Below are positions 46,318-55,724 of a DNA stretch of 64,000 bases, piece by piece. Numbering within the stretch: the first letter of the stretch is position 1; the number at the start of each line of letters is the position of its first letter. Under the pieces are notes generated by a model. It saw nothing but the letters and a program-made list of their open reading frames with translations. It made no database searches and was not told the origin of the DNA. A program made the position numbers and the translations under genes. This DNA is from Nicotiana tabacum (lineage: Eukaryota > Streptophyta > Magnoliopsida > Solanales > Solanaceae). Location of the stretch: NCBI RefSeq assembly GCF_000715075.1, contig NC_134082.1, forward strand, positions 208,205,948 through 208,269,947, read 5' to 3'.

Positions 46318-46823
46318 TTGGTTTTTAAGAATAATGCCAAAACTTAAATAACAAATAAAAAGGACCGGAGGATGTAGCTTATTAATTATTATTAAACTAT
46401 AAAAAAAAAAAAAGTTCAGAAGCAGTTTGTGGGTTTTTAGGACCACAATATTCTTGTAAATTCCATCTCAATAAGATGCTATGATGTTAATTAAAAAAAT
46501 TGACTCGTCGTGGAGCATATTCTATAACCATCTTTGACGAATCCGCCAGTATTTGTCAGATTTCACCCTTGAACAATCTGTAGATGCTTCTTTCTACATT
46601 TTAATGTTGAACATAGCCATCAAAGTTCTAAAAGTTCGAAAAGCAATATTACAATATTAATGAGATTGCTACGTCGATCAATAAGAGTCATTAAAGGTAG
46701 GAACAATAAGGATTTATCATGGAGCCATATCCAAGATGTAGCTGACATTTTATGGCCTGTTGTATGCACACAAGAATAAATTTTTCGGATTCATGATTGG
46801 CATTATAATGGAATTTTTTTGGC
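46318..46823. other. Spacer after copia 4, nothing recognised
   Basis: AT-rich, no gene. Ends at an hAT-type element. Confidence 0.5.
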
Positions 46824-47449
46824 TAGGGGTGTACATGGACTGGGTTGGTTCGGATTTTATCAAAACTAAACCAAACCGCTATATCATCGGTTTGGATTGG
46901 TTTGGTTTTGTCCGATTTTTCGGGTTTTTTTTGTTACATGAATATTATTTTAATCTAACTTTGTGAGAGTTATAAATAATATTTTGATAAGTGAATATAT
47001 GTTTACTAAAAATTTAAAAAATTGACAAACATATAATCTATTAAAATATTCTTATAGGAGAATCTCTTTAGTAACACATGATAGTTATTTTCTTAGTTGT
47101 CTAACAAGTATTTTTCATTGATGTACGCTTTCAAAGTTAACCTAATTTAATAATTAAACATAAAAATCAATATGATACCTAAATAATGATATGTTCTATT
47201 TAATTTTAAATTATCGAAATACCGCTTCAAATTCGAAAAAGATATAAGAAATTTTGACATGTGAATATTGAAGAACAAAGAGATAATTAACGTATTTCAA
47301 TAACACTTGATAAGAAAGCGATACGAGCCATAATTTAAAGTAAATAAAAATAAATGCAATTCATAGTTTTATTAAATATTGCATCCCATGAGAGGATCCC
47401 AAATATTTCTAGATATTTTTTAAAGAAAATTCAATATAAAGTCTTAAAA

Positions 47450-47490
<41 letters not shown>

Positions 47491-47631
47491 TTATATATTT
47501 GTATATTGGTTTGGTTCGGGTTTTTTAACTCAATGTCAAACCAAATCAAATCAAATCTAATCGGGTTTTTTTGTCGGTTTAATTTGACTTTTCGTTTTGG
47601 TGCAGTTTTTCAGCTCGATTTGAACTCCCTA
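46824..47631. mobile_element. hAT-type non-autonomous element
   Basis: Left TAGGGGTGTACATGGACTGG; the right side ends GATTTGAACTCCCTA, an imperfect inverted repeat. Near-terminal repeats of GGTTTGG/CCAAACC (46850-46910 and 47500-47560) are typical of a common Solanaceae hAT MITE. Flanks TTTTTGGC and CTTTCGGC match at six of eight bases. The interior is AT-rich with a (TA)18 run. Confidence 0.65.
47451..47486. repeat. (TA)18 microsatellite
   Basis: Uninterrupted TA repeat of 36 bases inside the hAT-type element. Confidence 0.95.
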
Positions 47632-47894
47632 CTTTCGGCATAGATGATCGTTCCATCTCTTTATCTTTTTTTCAGCATCAATTTTCTAATGAACAGCTTA
47701 TAAGCAATCTGCAATCTTTTACCTGATGAGCTGGATTTTAAAATCAAAGTTAGACGGGTCCAAACATATGGTGTCAGTCAAATATACTAGAACTAGTTGA
47801 CAGTCCGCAACCTTTCGCCTTATGAGCTAATTTTTGAATTATAGCTAAGTGGAGCCGGAATAATATGGATGTACAAGATCACATAATATGATCA

Positions 47895-48185
47895 CATAAA
47901 AGGAAAATACTTTATTTTGTTGAAAAAGAAAGCATCCTTTCTACAAAATAAAAGAAATTACTCAGTTTGTTGAATGAAAGAAAATATTTTTTCTACATCA
48001 TGAAATGAAAAGAAAATACTTAGTTTGTTGAATAGAAAACAAATATTTTTTCTACATCATGAAAAGAAAGTACTCGTTTTGTTGAAATGAAAGAAAATGT
48101 TATTATACGTCATGAAAAGAAAGTACTCGTTTTGTTGAAACGAAATAAAATATTTTTTTTACATCATGAAAAGAAAATACTCTTA
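47895..48185. repeat. Tandem repeat of 50-58 bp units, about five copies
   Basis: Unit close to GAAAGAAAATATTTTTTCTA then CATCATGAAAAGAAAATACTCGTTTTGTTGAAAT. Copies differ by small indels and substitutions. It directly adjoins the Tourist-like fragment at 48199-48444. Confidence 0.8.
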
Positions 48186-48198
48186 ATAATACTTCTAT

Positions 48199-48444
48199 TT
48201 ATGGTGGGTGGTGGGCGAGGTTGGGGTGTGGGGGTGGGTGGGTAAGAGTGGTTGGGAGTGGGTCGGTGGGGATAAGGAATAAGGTGGAGAAGGTTGAAAA
48301 AGAGTTTTGGAAAATCTTTTTCTTTTTTTTTTGAAAAATATTGGAGGAAAATAAGCTCATGAGAAAAATATTTTTCAAAACATTTAAGTCAATCAAACAT
48401 AAGAAAATTAAAAAATATTTTCCCTCGTACCAAATACACCCAAG
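48199..48444. mobile_element. Tourist-like element, second copy (partial)
   Basis: On the minus strand it follows the plan of the element at 32814-33832: GGGTGTATTTGGTACGAGGG at the end (48424-48443), then AAAATATTTTT, a TTTCTTATGTTTGATTGACT stretch, and a Pro-coding CACCCC-rich stretch. The far end merges with the tandem repeat at 47895-48185 and was not fixed. Confidence 0.6.
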
Positions 48445-49080
48445 TTTCCTCTTTTTTTCAAGTACAGTATGGAAAGAAAGAAAGAAAATACCCAAAATAA
48501 GCCCCCCCTTTTAGCATCCTCAGTCAAAGCAACGCTGACATATAAGGTGGAAAACGACACTGACTCAACACTGCAAAAATTTGTAACAAAAGAAAACTTT
48601 ATCATCATTTGTCCACATGCTGAAGTTGCTTTATATAAACTGCAGAAGATGTTTTTATAGGAAAAGTCCTTGTGTTGTCCTTGTTCAAGACAAAGATAGC
48701 CTCTGTTAAAGTGTGTCCTGAAAAGTGTGGTTTCACCACCTCAAACGGAGGGTCATCAACGAGTATCTAATTAACAGAATGAAACAATGAATAGAAAAGG
48801 TATTCTCTGCTACTTTTATATTCCTTTCACTTTACTGAAAGTATTTAACATGAAAAGGAAAACCATTTTCAGGAGATTCCAATTCCTTTATCTTTTTGTA
48901 TGTTTCTATTGGAAAGCAGTTAAAAGAAGAAAGTTGGTGGGAGACTTCTTGTATACTTCTGGCATGTAATAAAGAAAACATAATTGTAAAGTGAAATAAA
49001 TTACTTTCTGACCAAAATGAACATCAAAGATGGTCATTTAGTTGCATCAAGAATGACACCTACAAATGCACCCTCCAAAA
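48445..49080. other. Spacer downstream of the kinase gene
   Basis: No gene seen. The right 100 bases are probably 3' UTR of the minus-strand kinase gene. Confidence 0.5.
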
Positions 49081-49086
49081 TTTATT
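49081..49086 (-). terminator. AATAAA polyadenylation signal overlapping the kinase stop
   Basis: On the minus strand the kinase frame ends TTC TGA ATAAA: the last A of the TGA stop is the first A of AATAAA. Plant poly(A) signals are loose and normally lie further along the 3' UTR, so this may be chance or a secondary signal. Confidence 0.3.
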
Positions 49087-51292
49087 CAGAAAAATTCAAA
49101 ATCTAAGTAAGGACCAGATGACCTATCCGAATCAGAAGCAGCCTTCTCGTTTGCATAAGACGATGACTTGCAGGATTGTTTAAAAAATGTAAGATCAACT
49201 GGTTTAGGAATCTCTGGAGGATGAGTACTTCGAATGAGAGCCCAGTTAACGCTTTCAAAAAAAGGATGTTGTTTGATCTCCGTAGCACCTCTTTTAAATC
49301 CTAGTCTTTTTTGAGGATCCTTCATAAGTAGACCTCGGATCAAATCTTTTGCAGCAAAACTAACTGTCGATCCCTCAGGAAACTTTAGAGGTTGACCAAC
49401 AACGTTAAATAATGTCTCTCTGTTTCCATTGCCTTTAAATGGTGTCTTCCCGTGGAGTAACTCGTACAGGAAAATGCCAAATGTCCACCAATCAACAGCA
49501 CTACCATGACCATCTCCTCTAATTATTTCTGGGGCTAAATATTCATGGGTTCCAACAAAGGACATCGATCGAGCTGCAGTTGGCTCTGCGACCAGCACAG
49601 GAAGTGAACCAGCAGACACCACAGGTGCACGATCATCTCTCATTTTGGTTGTTTTTTGGTTGAGGAGACGAGGCTTAAAACACGAAGGTTGAAAGCATGA
49701 AGGCTCTACACAGACAGGTAATTTGCACGCTGGATCAATGCATGATGGCTGGATACAGTATGAAGAGATAGCACAAGATGGCTCATCACTGGATCTTAGA
49801 AGAGTGGGACTAACACAACATCTCAACGATAGATCAAAATCTGAAAGCATTATATGGCCATCTTCCCTAACCAAAACATTTTCAGGCTTTAAATCTCTGT
49901 ATACAACTCCCATCATGTGTAAATACTCAAGGGCGAGCAACACCTCTGATACATAAAACCTGACACCAGGAAAAGGAAACAAACTCTTTATGAGACTTCA
50001 AATAGACAGAAAATTGGAAGTTTAATACCAAAATGAGACCAAATAAAATGCAAAGTTGCATGGCATTAAGGTCCAGTAAGAATAGACCATGTTCCCCATT
50101 TACATTCATCTCAGACCAATATCATACTATAGACCATGCTTAAATATTTCGAATATAATTACAAGATTCTGAATTTCCAATTTTTCATGGATTTGATGAA
50201 AGCAGAGTGTATAACCTAATGCTTCAACAGTGGCTAACACTAAGTGGAGGTGTTTAACAATCTGCATTCCTGGGATTTGAAACCGGGGACACAAAAGATT
50301 GAAAATAATGAGCAATTGCCATTAAAACTCCAATGTAACACACGCTGCACAGGGAACTCAAGGAAAATCAGCAAGTCAGACCGGTGATGAAGTGACTAGC
50401 AACAGAGCACTAAGTTTATCAAACAGCATCTAGCGACATAACACACTTAATCCAGATACCAATGGTAGTACTATGAGAAACAAAGGAACAAGTAAAAATT
50501 GAAAATTTTGATACATATGCAGTCAAATTGGCAACTACACAGTTGAAAAATCCAGAAACTAGAATAAAAGACAAACCTTGCAGCTTGTTCTGTAAAATGC
50601 TTGCCGGGCTGGCGCTGCCTGAGCAAATGAAGATCTCCCCCACTACAGAACTCCATCAGCAAACACGAAAACTTCTCTGTCTCGAAATGTGAATAAAGGG
50701 TTGGGAGGAACGGATGGTCTAACAAGCCCAAAATTTCCCTCTCAGTTTGAGCTCTCATCACCTTCTTCCGCCCAGCTAACATCCCTTTGTCCATTACTTT
50801 CATTGCAAACAAGCAACCCATCCCCCTTAGCTCCGCCAAATAAACGCTCCCTATATCACCAAATCCCAGTTTTTTCAAAAGCCTAAAATGGGCCAAGCCC
50901 AACTCTCCATTTTTCCCTTTCACATATTGTATTGCATCCCACCGAATATCGTTACCCTTGTGAGGTTTTGATGCACAAATGCCCCTGAAACTAGCCTCAT
51001 TTGGGTCAGCACTGTTACAATAACTAACTGAACTAAAACTGGTATTCTCACTGTCAACATATTCAACAGCCTTTTCCAATTCAACATTCAAAGATTCCAT
51101 TTTTTTCCCTTCAAAACCACCATCAGAACTCAGTTTACTGCCTATGCTATTATTCTCAGATAGGGTAAAGCTAGTACTACAAAAATCAATGCTAGTACTG
51201 TTAGTATTGCTAATACTAAGGTCTTGGAAACTGACCTTGAGAGAAGTGGGCTCAGTGTCTATGCTATTATTGGCTTCTCCTCTATTATTCAT
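49086..51292 (-). CDS. D6PK-like AGC (AGCVIII) Ser/Thr kinase (529 aa)
   Basis: Exons 51292-50577 and 49959-49086, GT-AG intron of 617 bp in phase 2 within an Arg codon. Residues 1-135 are a Ser/Asn-rich variable region. The kinase has the Gly loop (GFGDIGSVY, about 143), Lys in FAMK (about 164), RDLKPEN (about 260-266) and DFD in place of DFG (279-281), the hallmark of plant AGCVIII kinases. The insertion between subdomains VII and VIII carries C-x-P/PSC repeats ([17 protein letters not shown]). The activation site is [15 protein letters not shown]; the C-terminus LDFEFF is the PDK1-binding FxxF motif. D6PK-type kinases sit at the basal plasma membrane and phosphorylate PIN auxin carriers; the insertion directs location. 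Related KIPK and AGC1 kinases are possible alternatives, but length and tail fit D6PK-like best. The gene is intact. Confidence 0.93.
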
Positions 51293-52615
51293 GACTGACT
51301 ATAGGGACGAAAGACACCTGTTTGATGAAATGACTGAAAGAAGTAGAAATGAGATTTGGGGTTTAAAGCCTAAAGAATTTGGCAAAAGGAGGGAAAATGA
51401 ATGGTGGTCAAATGGGGTTTTGGTGACGCCGAGGTAGTCAAAAGAGAAATGAAAGAGAATATACTAAAACCTGTGCATATAAGGACTCAAAAGAGTATTC
51501 AAATTTGAATGAGTAGTCATATATTTACACACTCCTAGAAATCAAACAGCTTGAGACAAAATATATAGGACCAGTTACAGTTAAATATACACCCACTCTA
51601 TTTAATACAGCGATTTGTGTGTTTGTGTTGGGAGTAACAAGGATGCAAAAGCCTATCACATTTTTATAAACATAAACAACCCAACCCACAATTTTTAATG
51701 CCATATTACCTAAGTCTGTCACTTCTTGTTGCACATAAAGTGCAATGTGGGCCAATTAGGTCTTCTTCGATTTCTCTTGAGTATTTTTTTTGGGCGGGTC
51801 AATGGCGAAACCAGGAATTCAATAAAGATGTTTAAATTTTGAACACCCTTTGCCAGTGTGTTATGTAAGGGTGTTCAAAGTTTATTTTAATCAATAACAA
51901 GTAATATTTTATCTTATACATAATATAATTTTTCGTAGATATGTAGTTAATTGATCACCCTTGGGCCAACACAGCTTCGCCCCGGGGAGGTAATAGTTTA
52001 TAGTGCCAAGATAATCTCAGTCCCCATAAATTTGAATACTTCTCTGAATTGTATTGACATACATAAGATTTAGCATGCAGAAGGAACTAGTTTTCAGTAA
52101 CAATAATTCAAATAATATTCATCCTACTAGTAATTGAATATTTACCAGTTCATTCGATAAATATAGATACTCTTATATTTACTTGTTCCCAATTTTGTCG
52201 AGAATCAATAATTATTATTTTCATGCGTTCAAATAGTAAAATGGTTTCTTGCGAAAATATAAGATAAAATTGCATATAATGAAACTAATATCGACGATCC
52301 CTTTTTAAGAATCAGTGCACTAAACTGCTTTTTTCTTTAAGAAAATAACAACAACAAAAAAATAATAATAAAAAAGTGATAGATAGGGTGGATTGGTTAG
52401 GTTGCTAATCAATAAGACCTAGTCAGCAATTTTGAATCTCAGTTATCCAAAATTTAAATATTTCTTAGAACTTATTGGCAATTTAAAGATCCAGAAGGAA
52501 CTAGTTTTCAGTACCAATTTGACCACGAAAAAATTGAAGTCCCAACTATGTTCAATACATATTGTTTCAATTCAAATATCATTAATCCTACTAGTAAGTT
52601 CATATTGTTAGAAAT
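51293..52615. other. Kinase promoter region and spacer
   Basis: The first few hundred bases contain the 5' leader and promoter of the kinase gene. 51810-51985 has hAT-MITE-like text (GAAACCAGGAATTC, AAGGGTGTTCAAAG, CTTCGCCCCGGGG) with unclear ends. 52078-52165 and 52490-52615 share AGAAGGAACTAGTTTTCAGT and ATCCTACTAGTAA, an old direct duplication. No gene seen. Confidence 0.5.
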
Positions 52616-53788
52616 ATAGTAGATATGCCCTATCCAATCTCATATTTGATGATTTGAATATATTTTTGTGAACGTTATATATTACAAAAATATATGGCAT
52701 TTGATATTCTTTTATTATAGTTATTACTAATTGCTTGATTAATTTGATAAGGTCCTTGATTAAATTATGAGACTTATCATCGTGATGGAGATCATGATAA
52801 TGAGAGTAAAGTTTCTTATAATTTAATCTAAATTTGATCTTGATCGTAAGATTATTAATTTGGACATTAGTAATCCGGTTAGATCAATATTTATGTAATT
52901 GTCTTTATGAAATAAAAATTAGTTGATCTCATTAACTAAATCACATAGATAGATGATGCATATGGAGATATGATCATTGAACCGACTCATTGGATAATTT
53001 TTAATGGTTAGAATTATCATAAACTGCCAATAGGATATTTTCTTGAAGAATGTGAAGTAAGAGTTTCCTTTGACCTGAGATCGTCATAGTAATTAACAAG
53101 TTATTTATTGTGCTTTGATACTAGACACCTATGGCCCTAGGGCGATAGTTGAAAAGATATTGGGTACAATTAAATACTTGTAGAATGAGTGATTGATCAA
53201 GATGGAATCTGTCAACTCTTGGTAATGAGTTTAAGCTCTATGTTATCATGAATTATAAACGACCAAACTAAGACCTTGGCCAGGGCAATTGAATAAAAGA
53301 AGAAAAGAGTTTCTTAGGTTATTCAATGGTCGATTATATTTGACATGAACACATAGTTGGTCGCCTATTAGGATTTGACAGTCGAACCATATCCTAGGGT
53401 GATTCAGAGCTATAAGGACAGAAGGAAATATTACTTTATTTTTCTACTGGTTCTTGAGAGTAAATCGTATACTTCATTCTATCCGGTCGTTAAGGAGTGT
53501 TACTAGACATCACCCTTGATTAGTATATTGATGTGATCAGTTTACTATCGGCTTAGTATATTGAACTTATGGGGTCGACACACTAACGAGTGTTCTAATC
53601 TTTGTTAAAGAATTGATTACTTTATTATTTGATAATTAAATTAAGAATTTAATTAGTCAAATAAATTTAGGTATTAGTCCAAATGAAATATTATTATATT
53701 CTTTACTAGCACAGAGAATATAATTAATATTGTGAACAAATTGAACTTTTCTATTTGGAATAGAAAATTGAATTATATCTCTTGGTTG

Positions 53789-53858
<70 letters not shown>

Positions 53859-54479
53859 CATTATTAATATTTATTATATATAATGATGTGTATAATATTA
53901 ATAAATATTTTTTTATCCAAGTTGGAGTTGGACATGGAAAGTCCACGAAGGACACGCACTTACGTTACGTATACCCATTTAGAATGGGATTTGTAATTTT
54001 CCATAAAATTCAATTGTGGAATGGACTTGGAAAAACGTAAACTATTGTTTCTAACTTTTCCATAACCTAATGGGAAAGTGTTGGTGATTAACAATATATA
54101 TACATGTATCATCAAAAGAAACAGAGGCGTACAGAATATTCAATAGAACCAAAAGACCAAGAGAACAATATTCATTACTAGGAAGAATGCTATACTTACA
54201 TTAAGGGTGAAGGTTTTTTTAAGAAAAACTTAGCACTGTACTTTTTATTCAATTTGTTCGCGAGTTTCATTAATCAAAGATTTGATAGCAAGGATCGATC
54301 TCGGTGTGGATACACATAGAGTCTTCGCACTATTGAAGAATTTTGAAACGACTCTCTTCACCGGGTACATCTTAGATCCGATCTTTGACATGTAAATAAA
54401 TTTTAAACATGAAAGGATCTTCTTAGGATTGTTATTATCTTCCGCTGCGTGTTACGAATACTTGTATGCAATCCTTGAA
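52616..54479 (+). repeat. Probable solo LTR of a long-LTR copia element
   Basis: Starts TGTTAGAAATATAGTAGATA at 52616. Towards the right are TTATTATCTTCCGCTGCGTG (about 54431-54450), a typical copia LTR end. The sequence left of it (CCTACTAGTAAGTTCATAT) and right of it (ATTACCTGTTTATTCAAT) line up end to end with the uninterrupted related text at 52128-52160, which suggests a clean insertion between about 52615 and 54479. No pol or primer site is present, so it is a solo LTR or a non-autonomous element. The exact right end and target duplication are uncertain. Confidence 0.5.
53791..53852. repeat. (AT)31 microsatellite
   Basis: Uninterrupted AT repeat of 62 bases inside the probable solo LTR. 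Confidence 0.95.
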
Positions 54480-54795
54480 GTATTACCTGTTTATTCAATC
54501 AACATAGATGCCTTCATGTTAACCTGTTCCTGACTAAGTTCAGAATCAATGCTTATAATTGTTTCCAAAAGTTCAACTAGCCGTAGAAAAAAGTCTATTT
54601 AGAAATACAAAATAGCATTACCTACAATAGATCTAAAGAGTAAGCCACCCCCTCGACTCCTAGGCTAGGGATGGCAATGGGGCGATGCGAGGGCAAGTTT
54701 GAACATTCTTTTAAAAATTAAAAGCGGTTGCGGGTTGATAATCATGTGAGGCGGATTCGTCAGTTTCAAGCAAACTTTTCACTGAGTGTACATAC
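54480..54795. other. Spacer before Tat copy B
   Basis: Contains TAGGGATGGCAATGGGGCG (about 54665), a start often seen in hAT-type MITEs, but no matching end. No gene. Confidence 0.45.
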
Positions 54796-55345
54796 TGTTT
54801 AACCAAAAATCTGAGTCTTTGGTCAAAGCTAGAAAGAAATTCGGGTTACTGATAATCAGGAGACGAAAATAAAATATTTTTGAGAACGAAGGTAAAACAG
54901 TAAATAGTTTTGTATTTCAGTAAGATCTCAATAGTATTTCGTGTCCTTACAGATGTTGAGTCTCTCCCCTTTTATAGTTGATTCTAGGAGAAGATATAAT
55001 GCATTTGTCTTAATGAGGCAATTATGAGCAATAAATGATATTTAAAAGATCATTTCTATTTAATTCAGATTCTCTAACGTATTTGATATTTAATGTTGTA
55101 TTTAAACTCTTTTACGTCATCAGATTCGTATCTTCAACTTCTTCTGATCTTTGATCTTTAAACGACTCGAATAGGTACGAGACTCGTACCTACTTTAGTA
55201 ACGGTCCACACCTATGTTGCTTTCTTTTCCCCCTATCTGTTGTCACCCGTGCCTCTTGGCTATTCATTGCGCTTTGACCTTTTGACCACTCCACGTGTCA
55301 TGACACGTCATTTTCAATATTCAGACTCAGTTTTTTCCCAATACA
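54796..55345 (-). repeat. 3' LTR of Tat copy B
   Basis: On the + strand TGTTTAACCAAAAATCTGAG at 54796 to ...CAATACA at 55345, 550 bp. On the minus strand, TATAAAAGGGG at about 54968-54977 is a likely TATA box. The adjoining minus-strand AAAGTGGGGGGACTATC is the polypurine tract, the same as in copy A. The outside flank is CATAC. Confidence 0.88.
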
Positions 55346-55613
55346 GATAGTCCCCCCACTTTCCATTTATTTATCCATTAAATATTTGGGAAGTGGACCT
55401 TCACAAAAAGGGGATTTTTTGTTGTAATCAATGCTATGATAGTGCTGATGCCCCAGTTGTCTTTTCTATTTAATGCTCTGCACACGTGTTACCTTCCGAT
55501 TGGTTTAGTAATTTTGCAGCCTTTTCCAAGGTTTATTCATCCCTTATATTCATGAAGCGATAGTTGCCTTTATTTTAGGCTTTCCATCATTACACTTCTT
55601 TGCTTGGTTGCTA

Positions 55614-55630
55614 TTATATACATATATATC
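55614..55630 (+). promoter_or_regulatory. TATA-like box of antisense gene, copy B
   Basis: TATATACATATATATCC lies 95-111 bases before the ATG at 55725, outside the LTR. Copy A has a TATA-like run at the same distance (3369-3388). A TC-rich leader (CTTTTTCCCTTTGTCC) follows, as in many plant genes. Confidence 0.45.
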
Positions 55631-55724
55631 CTTTTTCCCTTTGTCCTTTTCTTCATAAACCCTTAACAGATCCTTTACTCTTTATTTCTACTCCTTTCTC
55701 CTTGAGTTCATCCTTTTCTCTGCA

